A DNA stretch of 34,037 nucleotides from Clostridia bacterium (lineage in GTDB: Bacteria; Bacillota; Clostridia; Christensenellales; Borkfalkiaceae): NCBI GenBank assembly GCA_021204825.1, contig JAJPYR010000094.1:1-34037 (forward strand). Reading direction: 5' to 3'. Positions within the stretch are counted from its first letter, which is position 1, and every line of letters begins with the position of its first letter. The position numbers were made by a program, and so were the translations under genes. The notes beneath the pieces were generated by a model. The model had not been told where the DNA came from and did not search any database. It saw only the letters and a program-made list of their open reading frames with translations. Shown here in pieces: positions 1 to 9,200 of the stretch.

Positions 1-39
1 TATTATGAATTTACGGGCTTATTTGACACCTGGGCAGCA

Positions 40-1509
40 TTACATCATGCCAGCCAGGATTATGCCCTCTTTGGTGCTGCGGCCAGTGCCGGAGATATAG
101 TCTGCATAGATGGCATCCAGGTCATCGCAGATAAGGGTCTCTTCGCGGATGAGGGCTGCGGCTATGTGCTCCACCAGGTCCCAGTTGTCACGCAGGAGCT
201 TTTTGGTGCTGTTATAGAAATCCTCAAGCATGCCGGTCTGCTGTACATTCCTGGCATTCCTGGCGTTGTCGCCGTCTGACTCGTATTCGCGGGTTATGTA
301 TGAGAAGCCCTTGATGCAGACGTCTTCCACAAGGGTATCACACATCCTGCTTGCCCTGTAGATGTCCTTGGATGAACCCATATCAGGGGAGCTGTACTTG
401 ATTTCACTTGCAGCTCGTCCCGCAAGGCCTGTGATTATGCTGCGGCAGGTTTTTTCATATGACTCGCCGTCAGAGTCAATCGTCTCCATGAAGCCGTGCG
501 TTCCCCTGGACTTCCCGTACACGGATGCTATGGAAACAGAGCCGGGATTCAAAAGCATGGCCGCCGCCACGTGGCCCGCTTCATGATATGCCGTCCTGGT
601 CTTCTCCTCTGCGGGCAGTGATAACGCGCTGTCTATGTCATATATGTCCGCAAGGACGGCCTTGACAATGTCTCCCATGCATATCTCGTCCTTGCCATCA
701 AAGGCTGCGAACATGCCTGCGTCATTGAGAATAGAGTCCAAAGCCGCACATGTGTATCCGTCCAAAAGCTTTGCAACGGACTTCATGTTCACGTCCCTAG
801 CGACCTTCTTGCCGGCAAGATATCTGCCTATTATAACGGCAGAGTCCTCTATGCTGGGAAGGGCAACCTCTATTTTGCGGTCAAACCTGCCGTGGCGGTA
901 CAGAGCGCTCGGAAGAATGTCCATATCATTGACAGTGGCCACCACAAGCACGTCCTTGTCCTTCACGCTGTCTATCCCGGCCTGCACCGCGGAAAATTCA
1001 TTCATGGATCCGTACGCCGCCGGGAACTTGTCCAGATCATCCAGAAGGATAACCGAGGGTGCGTTATCTGCAGCGGCCTCGAAGACGGCTCCGATAAGTT
1101 TCAGAAATGCATTATCCGCCTGGACCTTGCGGAGCACATATACAGGACGGTTCATATCGTGCATCATGGCCTTGGCCATCATGGTCTTGCCCACGCCGGG
1201 ATCCCCGTACAGCATGACCCCGTGCGGCATCCTGACACCAAGCCTTGTGTACTTCTCCGGGCTGTTGGCCATATCCACAATTCTGAGCAGTGCCGTCTTG
1301 ATATTGTCATACCCGTATATGTCATCAAACGTCACATTGATTTCGCCTGGGTCAGCAGGAACTGCAGCAGACCGCAGCCGCTCAGAGGCATCATTCTCCC
1401 CGTAATCATCATAGATGTCCTCATCATCGTTATCATCTTCGTCCTCATCATCGTAGAAGTCATAGTCTTCGTCATCCTCATCTTCATCTTCATAAAACCA
1501 GTAACTCAT
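40..1509 (-). CDS. Soluble FtsH-like AAA+ ATPase with M41 zinc-peptidase domain (paralogue A)
   Basis: 489 aa. The first 45 residues are almost all Asp, Glu and Tyr, where FtsH would have its two membrane helices; I see no membrane segment, so the protein is probably cytosolic. The AAA+ module follows: Walker A GDPGVGKT (102-109), Walker B VILLDDLD (153-160), sensor ATVND (191-195) and arginine-finger region RHGRFDR (205-211). The M41 zinc site is HEAGH (309-313), and D382 sits where FtsH has its third ligand. Two departures from FtsH are visible: the Walker B catalytic Glu is Asp (DD for DE), and the stretch holding the FVG pore loop is about four residues shorter with no FVG. The ATG has an AAGGTG site 5 nt upstream. 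It lies downstream of a close paralogue (2115-3605). An ATP-dependent protease or remodeller is inferred; the substrate is unknown. Confidence 0.85.
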   Translation of the reverse strand: MSYWFYEDEDEDDEDYDFYDDEDEDDNDDEDIYDDYGENDASERLRSAAVPADPGEINVTFDDIYGYDNIKTALLRIVDMANSPEKYTRLGVRMPHGVMLYGDPGVGKTMMAKAMMHDMNRPVYVLRKVQADNAFLKLIGAVFEAAADNAPSVILLDDLDKFPAAYGSMNEFSAVQAGIDSVKDKDVLVVATVNDMDILPSALYRHGRFDRKIEVALPSIEDSAVIIGRYLAGKKVARDVNMKSVAKLLDGYTCAALDSILNDAGMFAAFDGKDEICMGDIVKAVLADIYDIDSALSLPAEEKTRTAYHEAGHVAAAMLLNPGSVSIASVYGKSRGTHGFMETIDSDGESYEKTCRSIITGLAGRAASEIKYSSPDMGSSKDIYRASRMCDTLVEDVCIKGFSYITREYESDGDNARNARNVQQTGMLEDFYNSTKKLLRDNWDLVEHIAAALIREETLICDDLDAIYADYISGTGRSTKEGIILAGMM

Positions 1510-2114
1510 AAAAACACCTTGAGAGCGGAATCATTCTAAAACCTGCACCTTTCCCCCTTGCATGCCGTAGCTTTAGAGGACGGTTCACATCCGCAATTCT
1601 TCCCGTGCCGTTTTCCTGCGGCAACTGAGAAACTATAGCAAAGCCCGGCTTCCAGTCCTAGGAAAATTTTCTGCGAATTCGCATAATCCCCCGGATTCCA
1701 AGTTGTGGTGCGGGAAAGAAAATCATCCATTTCAGCTCATAGCCGGGTCATCCGGCGGCACAGAGAAACAGGCAGGCCATATGTAGAAGGATGCAGCAAG
1801 AGGGGTTATGTCATCCCGCTGCACTTTGGACGGGCCGGAAGCTTTGCCCCGGATGCAGGATCACAGGGACCTGTCTTTCTCTTCTGCTCATATCTTTGCT
1901 TGAGCAGGGTATGGCACACTGTATGCATGACACACGGCTGCAGGCCTGCTCTGCTGCCTCCCAATCCCGGCCCAGGCCCGGAAGGTAATCCGGCCTTTCT
2001 GTTATAATAATTAGGTGTAGCCTATGAATGCCAAGAGCACCCGTATATAGCGGGTGCCCTTTTGCTTTTGGCTTGAGTTTTATGTTGTGCGGATGCTTTG
2101 CCGGGGACTCCAGC
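1510..2114. other. 605-bp intergenic region between the two FtsH-like genes
   Basis: I see no convincing gene. A 64-codon minus-strand frame at 1536-1730 has no family resemblance and looks spurious. The side near 2030-2062 holds a GCACCCG hairpin that probably ends transcription of the upstream paralogue. Gene A must therefore be transcribed from within this interval or by readthrough. The only promoter-like stretch I found is weak: TTGGCA and TATTAT on the minus strand near 1999-2034, with a long 19-bp spacer. Confidence 0.5.
2033..2062. terminator. GCACCCG hairpin downstream of paralogue B
   Basis: Inverted repeat GCACCCG (2037-2043), loop 2044-2050, CGGGTGC (2051-2057). It lies 53 bp past the stop of the gene ending at 2115. 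The T-run is stronger in the plus direction (CCTTTTGCTTTT) than in the minus direction (CTCTTGGC), so it may work both ways or only weakly for the minus-strand gene. The stem sequence is shared with the hairpins at 6214 and 13484. Confidence 0.6.
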
Positions 2115-3605
2115 CTAGGCGGCTCTGCGCATGCCGGCTAGAATTATGCCATCTTTGGAGTTCCGGCCTGTGCCGGTGATGTAATCCGCGAAGATGGCGT
2201 CCAGGTCATCACAGATTAAGGTCTCTTTCTCTGCAAGAGCCTTGGCGATGCACTCCACGAGGTTCCAGTTGCCGCGCAGGAGCTTTTTGGCTTCATTGTA
2301 GAAGTCTTCCAGCATGCGTGAACGCTGCATGTTCCTGTTGTTCATGGTGTTGTCACTTTCCTTCCGTGGATCTATGTATGCATATGAGAGGCCGTTTGCG
2401 CAGATGTCTTCCACAAGGACATCACACATTTCGCCTGCCTTGCAGATGTCACTTGAAGACCCCATGTCCAGGCTGCCATACTTAATCTCAGTTGCGGCTC
2501 TGCCTGCAAGACCCGCTATGATTCTGCTGCAGAAGTTCTCATATGAATCACCGTACCCGCCAATGGTCTGGATGAAGCCCTGAGGGCCCCTGGACTTTCC
2601 GCGCACGGATGCTATGGAGACACTGCCCGGCCTTAAGAGCATGGAAGCAGCGGCGTGGCCTGCCTCGTGGTATGCCGTCTCTGTCTTCTGCTCTGCGGAG
2701 ATGGATGCCGTGGTATCCACGCTGTATATGTCGGCTAAAACTGCCTGTATGATGTCTCTCATGGAAATCTCATCCTTGTCCTCGAAGCCTGCGAACATGC
2801 CTGCATCATTGAGAATGGAATCCAGGGATGCGCATGTGTAGCCGTCCAGAAGCTTTGCAACGGTCTTCATGTTCACGTCCCTTGAGACCTTCTTGTCTGC
2901 AAGATACCTTGATATAATGACTGCGGAGTCCTCTATGCCGGGAAGAGACACTTCTATCCTGCGGTCAAAGCGGCCGTGACGGCACAGGGCTCCAGGGAGC
3001 CTGTCTATGTCATTGACCGTAGCCACAACGAGCACATCCTTGTCCTTTACTCTGTCTATACCTGCCTGCACTGCCGCAAACTCGTTTGTGCATCCGCGCC
3101 CGGAGGAGAACTTGTCCATGTCATCCAGAAGGATAACCGAGGGAGCATTCTCTGCTGCGGCCTCAAAGGCGGCGCTTATCATCTCCATAAAGGCACTGTC
3201 TGCCTGCACCTTACGCAGGATGTACACGGGGCGGTGCATGTCATGCATCATAGCCTTGGCCATCATGGTCTTCCCCACACCGGGCTCTCCATACAGCATT
3301 ATGCCGTGCGGCATCCTGACTCCCAGCCTTGTGTACTTCTCTGCATGAGTGGCCATATCTACAATCCTGTACAGGGCGGACTTCACGTTCTCATATCCGT
3401 ATACGTCCGCAAAAGAGACGTTAAGCTCTTCCGGCTCCGCAGGCTTAACCTGCGCCCGCACCGTTACCTCATCTTCCGGCTTAGCTGTGTCAAAGGGGAT
3501 GTCCTCGTCATCATCGTCGTAATCACCATCATCGCCGCACAGCTGCTCATAGAGATCATCTATATCCAGCCTCATGATGTCATCACCGTCATAATCATTA
3601 TTCAC
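2115..3605 (-). CDS. Soluble FtsH-like AAA+ ATPase with M41 zinc-peptidase domain (paralogue B)
   Basis: 496 aa, closely similar to the 40-1509 product over the whole AAA+ and M41 region but with a different acidic N-terminus (about residues 1-47). Visible motifs are Walker A GEPGVGKT (106-113), Walker B VILLDDMD (157-164), ATVND (195-199), RHGRFDR (209-215), HEAGH (313-317) and a candidate third zinc ligand at D386. It has the same oddities as paralogue A: no membrane helices, DD instead of DE in Walker B, and no FVG pore loop. The frame opens with GTG at 3605, preceded by AGGTG four bases upstream; an in-frame ATG lies ten codons in. A good promoter lies at 3774-3802, giving a leader of about 160 nt with a GCCGCC/GGCGGC hairpin just before the ribosome site. 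The two genes look like a local duplication. Confidence 0.85.
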   Translation of the reverse strand: MNNDYDGDDIMRLDIDDLYEQLCGDDGDYDDDDEDIPFDTAKPEDEVTVRAQVKPAEPEELNVSFADVYGYENVKSALYRIVDMATHAEKYTRLGVRMPHGIMLYGEPGVGKTMMAKAMMHDMHRPVYILRKVQADSAFMEMISAAFEAAAENAPSVILLDDMDKFSSGRGCTNEFAAVQAGIDRVKDKDVLVVATVNDIDRLPGALCRHGRFDRRIEVSLPGIEDSAVIISRYLADKKVSRDVNMKTVAKLLDGYTCASLDSILNDAGMFAGFEDKDEISMRDIIQAVLADIYSVDTTASISAEQKTETAYHEAGHAAASMLLRPGSVSIASVRGKSRGPQGFIQTIGGYGDSYENFCSRIIAGLAGRAATEIKYGSLDMGSSSDICKAGEMCDVLVEDICANGLSYAYIDPRKESDNTMNNRNMQRSRMLEDFYNEAKKLLRGNWNLVECIAKALAEKETLICDDLDAIFADYITGTGRNSKDGIILAGMRRAA

Positions 3606-3773
3606 TTTTCACCTGCCTTTGCCGCCTTCTCCTTCCGGCGGCCAATACCATAAAATCAGTCTTTGCTGCCTAAACCTCCGTATCTTTTCTATACCTTTTA
3701 CGTACGTATAACCCTCCTGTACTTTCCGCTCCCAAAGGCCCTGCGCAGCGGCCCTCCTGGAGCCGGGCAGACC

Positions 3774-3802
3774 ATAATACTACTTCATGCTTTGCTTGTC
3801 TA
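3774..3802 (-). promoter_or_regulatory. Sigma-A-like promoter of paralogue B
   Basis: On the minus strand, TAGACA (3797-3802), a 17-bp spacer and TATTAT (3774-3779), each 5 of 6 to consensus. The predicted start is near 3767, about 160 nt before the GTG at 3605. Confidence 0.6.
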
Positions 3803-3878
3803 CAATATGAGACAAATTTTTACACTCATGGATGCAGTTTTTTTTGAAATCAGACCCAATTTTTGTAATCATTTGTTT

Positions 3879-4322
3879 CTACTCTGCGCCAATTCCAGCA
3901 CCTTCCCGGTCTCTGGCGGTCCAGGCACAGAACACGAACCTGTCCAAAGCCGCCCGGAAGACCGTCATGCCCTCCATAATGCAGAAGGATTCTGCATCCA
4001 TGTATGAATGATTGCCACCGAAGTATGAGAACACAGCCTTTGTTTCCGCCCTCTCTTTGCTCTCATGGAAGTCTCCTGCATACGGGAAGCCGGATTTGCC
4101 GCGGCGGAAATTTGTCATGACTGTGTCCCCGTCCGTGAACACCATAATGTCATATGCAATCCCATCCAAACAGCAGAGCATCTGCTCCAAGGTAATGCCG
4201 GAGATGAATGTAGCCTTGTCATAATGCGGGTGAAGCCAGCGGCAGTCAAACAGAGTGAAAGCATATGTGCACACCTTCACCCCGTCCAGCCGGGACTTCA
4301 GCTCCTCAGCGCTTTCATTCAT
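3879..4322 (-). CDS. Hypothetical protein with a frameshifted 5' end; possible Imm1-like fold
   Basis: The intact downstream frame gives 147 aa from the ATG at 4322; a GTG three codons earlier (4331) is possible, and neither has a Shine-Dalgarno site. The frame continues upstream without interruption until a TAA inside a 14-bp tandem duplication (4366-4393). Removing one repeat copy joins it to an ATG at 4399 that has an AAAGGA site, giving a product of about 168 aa. The present start thus looks secondary, reached by coupling to the 26-codon frame that overlaps it as ATGA. No firm family match. The C-terminal stretch YFGGNH...FCIMEG...FRAALDRF faintly recalls Imm1-type immunity proteins, which is only a guess. 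It lies downstream of the FtsK-like gene, same strand. Confidence 0.6.
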   Translation of the reverse strand: MNESAEELKSRLDGVKVCTYAFTLFDCRWLHPHYDKATFISGITLEQMLCCLDGIAYDIMVFTDGDTVMTNFRRGKSGFPYAGDFHESKERAETKAVFSYFGGNHSYMDAESFCIMEGMTVFRAALDRFVFCAWTARDREGAGIGAE

Positions 4323-4399
4323 AACGTGCACTGCGGCGAATGTCTGCCCTGCAGGATATTCTGTTTTATCCGATGTTTGTTATCCGATGTTTGGGCCAT
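4319..4399 (-). CDS. 26-codon frame: displaced 5' end of the downstream gene, or a leader peptide
   Basis: It starts with ATG at 4399 preceded by AAAGGA (8 nt spacing), reads MAQTSDNKHRIK... and stops at a TGA overlapping the next ATG (4322) as ATGA. It contains both copies of the 14-bp repeat CAAACATCGGATAA. Without one copy its first residues run straight into the downstream frame. I read it as the original start of the 3879-4322 gene, now shifted out of frame; a genuine coupling leader peptide is the alternative. Confidence 0.5.
   Translation of the reverse strand: MAQTSDNKHRIKQNILQGRHSPQCTL
4366..4393. repeat. Perfect 14-bp tandem duplication
   Basis: TTATCCGATGTTTG occurs twice head to tail (4366-4379 and 4380-4393). 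Fourteen is not a multiple of three, so each gain or loss of a copy changes the reading frame of the gene crossing it. Confidence 0.95.
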
Positions 4400-4498
4400 A
4401 ATAAACATCCTTTGCTATATATGTTGCCTCTTTACGCCTGTGTGCATGCCTGCTGCGGCCGGTATAATGCCGCATGCATGGCCCCAAGGGACAGGGCG

Positions 4499-5905
4499 TC
4501 AGTCATCCATGTCTCCGTATGTCTCTATGAACTCTTTCATTGTCATGAGAACCCTCTGGGGCTTGGTTCCGTCCCGGGGCGTGATGTACCCTTTGGCTGT
4601 CATCCAGTCCACCATCCTGCAGGCCTTCATGTACCCTATGGGATAGCGGCGCTGGATCATGGAGACGGAAACCATACCGCACTTTATGCAGTAATGAAGG
4701 GCCTTGAGGTACTGCTCATCTGCGCTGTCTTCCGGATCATCCGGCAGGACACGCCGGCACTTGTCATCCGGGAAGTTTATATAGTCCGCGATACGTTTGT
4801 CATACCATGCATCGTTGCCGGTCCGTATATAGTCCGTGACCTTCTTCACGTCTTCAGAGGATATCCAGCAGCCCTGGACGCGGACAGGCTTTTCGCTGTC
4901 CGCACTCTTGAAGAGCATATCTGAGAATCCGGCAAGATTCTCCGCCCCAGCTGTTCCAAGGACCGCAACGGAGTCCTCCTGGGTCCTCACCTTAAGGCAT
5001 ATGCGTGAAGACATGCTGTCCTGTATGACATCCGGCAGGCTGCTTATGTTATACAGCACGTTTATGACGAGATGGATGCCTGCGGCCCTGCCCCTTTCGC
5101 AGAGCCTTTTGATTCTGTCCAGCATGGTATCGCTGAACCTGGTGAACTCGCTGCATATTATGACTATTTTGGGCAGCTCATCCTCGCCGGAGGCCAGATT
5201 GAAGTTGTACTCATCCAGGTTCCTGACAGCCACCCCGTCCCCGGTCTTGCGGGAGAAAAGGCTGTACCGTCTGTCCATCTCTCTGCAGGCACATGTCAAG
5301 GCATTGCCGATCCTGGCTTCATCTGAAACAATCTCCGGTATGAGAAGGTTTGGCAGGCCTTTGTACATGCCAAAGTCCGTTTCGCCCGGGTCTATGAGCA
5401 GCAGGCGCAGTTCCTCCGGAGTGTACCTGTACAGCAGGCTTATGATGAAATTGTCTATAACCTGGCCGGCACCGGAGCCGGACGCCCCGGCAATGAGCAG
5501 GTGCGGCATCCTTGTTATGTCCGGGCATACAGCCTTGCCGTTCTCATCCGTTCCCAGGGCGAACGTTAATGCCCCAGGCTTGGAGTACTGGAACTCCGGG
5601 GACTCAAGCAGCCCTTTGAGCCCCGTCTTGTAATGCCACATGAGGTCCGGATTATGCTCCATAAGGACGGAATAGTCCTCCAGAAGATCCAGCACAGGCG
5701 CATAATATGCCCCTAGTGCCTTGTCCTGTTCCGGCTTGGCCAGCGGAGCCGGTTCCGATTCTGCTGCAGGCTGGCTGTTCATGCGGCGCAGCCTTGAGGC
5801 AAGCTTCATCATTCTGGCGAGAAGCTCTGTCATGTCCGCGCAGCAGTCCATAATCTCATCTGCCAATCTCTGGTTCCCGTTTGCATCATTGTTCCTGTTT
5901 TCCAT
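4499..5905 (-). CDS. FtsK/SpoIIIE-like pseudo-ATPase with gamma domain
   Basis: 468 aa from the ATG at 5905, chosen because GGAAGGT lies just upstream; the longer frame from 5920 has no ribosome site. There is no membrane region. After about 110 residues comes an FtsK-type motor fold: PHLLIAG, then GASGSGAG (140-147) where FtsK has GTTGSGKS, so the Walker A lysine is Ala (146) and the next residue is Gly. The Walker B strand reads KIVIICSEF, with Ser (252) for Asp but the Glu kept. The C-terminus (about 395-455) matches the FtsK gamma winged helix (SVSMIQRRYPIGYMKACRMVD), which in FtsK/SpoIIIE reads DNA polarity sequences. ATP hydrolysis looks lost while DNA binding may persist. It is probably a paralogue of a real FtsK elsewhere in the genome, perhaps a DNA-bound scaffold or partner subunit. 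Confidence 0.8.
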   Translation of the reverse strand: MENRNNDANGNQRLADEIMDCCADMTELLARMMKLASRLRRMNSQPAAESEPAPLAKPEQDKALGAYYAPVLDLLEDYSVLMEHNPDLMWHYKTGLKGLLESPEFQYSKPGALTFALGTDENGKAVCPDITRMPHLLIAGASGSGAGQVIDNFIISLLYRYTPEELRLLLIDPGETDFGMYKGLPNLLIPEIVSDEARIGNALTCACREMDRRYSLFSRKTGDGVAVRNLDEYNFNLASGEDELPKIVIICSEFTRFSDTMLDRIKRLCERGRAAGIHLVINVLYNISSLPDVIQDSMSSRICLKVRTQEDSVAVLGTAGAENLAGFSDMLFKSADSEKPVRVQGCWISSEDVKKVTDYIRTGNDAWYDKRIADYINFPDDKCRRVLPDDPEDSADEQYLKALHYCIKCGMVSVSMIQRRYPIGYMKACRMVDWMTAKGYITPRDGTKPQRVLMTMKEFIETYGDMDD

Positions 5906-6173
5906 TCTGATACCTTCCATGCGTGTATGATTTCAGTGTGTTATATCTGTTTCCCCGCAGGGGTATTATATGGCTTTCTATGTGACTAAAACGGTCCATT
6001 GCTTGCCGTATGGGGACTTTTTTGGCAGCGGGCAAGAGTGTATCATACCCTGTTTCAAAATCTCTACTAATATTCATCATGGTTTTTCCAAAATCCGGCT
6101 GTTTTAGCAGAATATGTGGCAGATACAAAATGTAAAATAATTTTATTTGCACGAATTTTATATGCATAACTGC

Positions 6174-6236
6174 AAAATTATGCAATTATGCAGTATTTTA
6201 TGCGTTAAAAAGAGCACCCGCTGTTTACGGGTGCCC
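6174..6236. repeat. Composite intergenic repeat, copy 1
   Basis: An AT-rich core of 21 bp (6174-6194, containing AATTATGCAATTATGCAG) is followed by TGCGTTAAAA and the GCACCCG hairpin. The 21-bp core is identical at 13437-13457, where it is again followed by a related hairpin. Confidence 0.8.
6203..6236 (-). terminator. Terminator of the addB-addA operon
   Basis: Stem GCACCCG (6214-6220) and CGGGTGC (6228-6234) with a 7-nt loop. On the minus strand it is followed by CTCTTTTTAA. It lies about 30 bp past the addA stop. Confidence 0.8.
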
Positions 6237-6266
6237 TTGTGTGCCGGAGTGGTGTTGCTGTGGATA

Positions 6267-9200
6267 TCACATCCTTACAGTGAAGTGGTTCTTGATGTTG
6301 ACTATGACCGCAGGGATGTCATCCACAGCCTGTCCTGTAATTCTGGAAAGCACCTGGCGGTATACTCTGATCTGAGGCGCGTAATATACCTTGATTTCAT
6401 CCGCGGATTTGTCCGAATACTTGTAATCTATGAGCTGCCACTTGCCGCCCCTCTTTACAAGAAGGTCCATGGCACCCTGGACAATGACCTCGTCCTCTGA
6501 ATCCGTGCCGGACATGTACTCCTTTGCGGGTATGGGGCAGTAGAAGCTCTGCTCGCGGCGCACGTCCTCCGCTCCATCCACACAGCTGAAGATGTCCATA
6601 TTGACCATGTCTTTGAGATGCGTGATTGTGAGATATCCGGCCTCTTCTGCTGACATGCTGCCGTCCTCCACAAAAGCCTCCAGCTCTTTCTGTATGCCGG
6701 CCTCGTCCTTTATGCCGAAGTCGCAGAGCTCCAGGAAACGGTGGTATGCCGTGCCCCTTTCCGCTGCGTGGCCGTCTGATTTGGTCTGATTCCTGATGTC
6801 ATCACGTTCAGACTTTGACACGTCCGACTCATCAGGAAACTCTGCATCTTCTTCAGCCGCCTTCACCATGGCAGAGGCACTGCTTTTGAGGGGAATGTTT
6901 GAGGCATATGCGTACTTTGCAGCGGGTACGGACTTTGACGGCTTCTGTTCTTCCGTATTGAGATGGACCATGTCGCGAAGATCTTCAATTAAGCAGTCTG
7001 TAAGGTCCCTGATTTTACCCGACTCGATAAAATTGTCAAAGTTGATCAGCTTGTCATATGATGAGGCTCTGCGTGCCTCTGACAGAAGATATCCTACAGG
7101 TATGTCTTCTTTGCTCTCCTTGCCATGCCTGTATCCAGGTTTGCTTTCGGCCATGATATAGAGATTGTTGATTGCTCTGGTACAGGCCACATAGAAGACA
7201 TTGATTTCATTCTTGTTGTCTTCCTGCTTGTTCAGTGCAGTTTCCAGTTTCCTTAGGACAGTATATGACTTGGTCTTGCTGGCCTCGTCATAGCAGCTCG
7301 GAGCCAGGCCATACTTCATATTGAAGACTATGTCTTCTGTAATTGGATTGGTGTAAGTCTTGCATATGTCCGTGATTATGACTATAGGAAATTCCAGACC
7401 CTTGGCACCATGCATTGTCATGACCCTGATGCTGTCTGAAGGAGCGCTGGCTTTCACGGATATCTCATTGTCACTGTCTTCAAGCAGATTGAGGAATGCT
7501 GTAACGGAGAGATTTGAGCCTTGCTTAATGAGCTCTCTGATGTATCGCATTGTCTCGCCGCCGTCTGCAGGATACTGTTCTGTGAAGCCCTGCAGGCCTA
7601 TGATTTCATCAATTATCTCACCAGCGGTAAGCACAGTGGCATGTTTCCGGAGCACACTCACTTTGTCATAGAACACATTGAGCTTCAGTGCGAGTTCATT
7701 AGCAGCAGTTCCTTCCTCTGCCGCCTCCTCAGCCGTCTTCATGTATCTCCGACAGGCTTTGCTGAACGGGCTCCCAGTGTTTCCGGTGCTGATGCGGATT
7801 TCAGCAAGATCATCCTCAGTAAGATTGCCCAGCGGTGAAAGAAGCGCGGAGACCATAGGGACATCCAGGCTGGTGTTGTCAATATAGGTCAATATGTCCA
7901 GCATCTGCTTGACGTATGCATTGTCACATATGTTGTCCTGTTCCACGCTTGAAACAGGGTATCCGTAACTGACGAGCAGGTCCTCAATGGGCTTGGCGCC
8001 CTTCTTTGTACGGCTTAATATGCATATGTCTTCATAGTTTATGTCAACCCACGCATCTTTATCCGCATTGTATCTTTGCTTGGAAAGACAATCTTGCACA
8101 ATCTGCAGGACAGCAAGTCCCTGCCGTGACTCAATATGTTCTGCCGGGTTTTTTCTCACTGAGTATACAGGCAATGTTGTCTCTTCTGTGCTGGCCTTTC
8201 CCGGTTTTTTGCCAAAAACAACCATCTCAACGCTGCTGTGCAGATGGTTTGGTTCATCTCCATTATCAGCGGGCTCTTCCTTTTTAGCCTCCATCTTTTC
8301 TTCCGAATACTTTTTCCCGGGATATACACTGGCATCCACTTCCACGTCATCTTCCTTAAACTTAAGGCTCCCCTGCATGGTGGCGGAGAAAATGTCATTC
8401 ACACTGTTTATAACAGGCTTCAGGCTACGGTGGTTGTATTTCATGTAAAGTGTGCTGCAGCCGGGCTTAGCAGTGAAGTCCGCAGCCTTTTCCGTAAAGA
8501 AACTGGACTTGCTTCCGCGGAATCCGTATATGGCCTGCTTGGAATCCCCGACATAGAATGTCCTGACTCCGCTGCCGGCTGTCTCCTGGTCTTTGTCATC
8601 CTCGCCCGTTATGGCTGAGATGATCCGATTCTGCACAGGATTGATGTCCTGATATTCATCCACATAGACGTATTTGTACTTTTCCCTGATGTCCTGTTTG
8701 ACTTCACGGTTCTTCAGAAGCTCAATTGCTTTATGTTCCAGATCATTGTAATCCAGTACATTGAGATCCCTCTTAAGTGCGCTGTATTTGTCATCAAAAG
8801 CCAGGAGAATATTGATGAAAGCCCTGGATATGTCCCCGGCTCGCAGGTACTTGTCTCTCTCTTCATCTTTACTTAAGATGTCTTTGCAGATTTTGGGATA
8901 TGCGCTCTTGAACAGGTTTCTTATGTCAGTAAACCGTTTCTTAGCTAGCCCATCAGACGAGACCGGAACAACTTTTTCCCTTGGAGAGAAAAGATCGGCA
9001 GGAATGCTGTCAAAACTCTGGCACTTTTGGGCTTTAGAGATACTGTCGGCAATCTTTGTGAAAAGGGACTCATATGCCTCTTTTTCATTGGTGGCGGGAT
9101 ACTTGGCAAGGAACTTTTCGCCGACATTTTTGGCATCCTGAGCCAATGCATAATAATCGGCCCTGTATGTATTGAGAAGCTTCTTATAGACTTCTTCAAA

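Larger units (their letters stand above)
5906..6266. other. AT-rich intergenic region, addA to FtsK-like gene
   Basis: 361 bp. The high-coordinate end holds the addBA terminator (6214-6234) and a repeat also found near addB. The low-coordinate end should hold the promoter of the FtsK-like gene: a perfect TATAAT on the minus strand (5965-5970) is followed by a CCCC/GGGG hairpin, but I see no good -35. A 99-codon minus-strand frame (5886-6185) looks spurious. Confidence 0.5.

Noticed and set aside
635..1405. 256-codon plus-strand frame
   Set aside because: It is antisense to the FtsH-like gene; an equivalent shadow appears opposite the paralogue.
1536..1730. 64-codon minus-strand frame upstream of paralogue A
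   Set aside because: No ribosome site, no family resemblance and low-quality composition.
4499..5905. EssC-type (type VII secretion) ATPase
   Set aside because: The C-terminal gamma winged helix is specific to the FtsK/SpoIIIE DNA translocase line, and no WXG100 or other secretion genes are present.
5886..6185. 99-codon minus-strand frame in the AT-rich gap
   Set aside because: It overlaps the FtsK-like gene start and the repeat core and has no recognisable domain.
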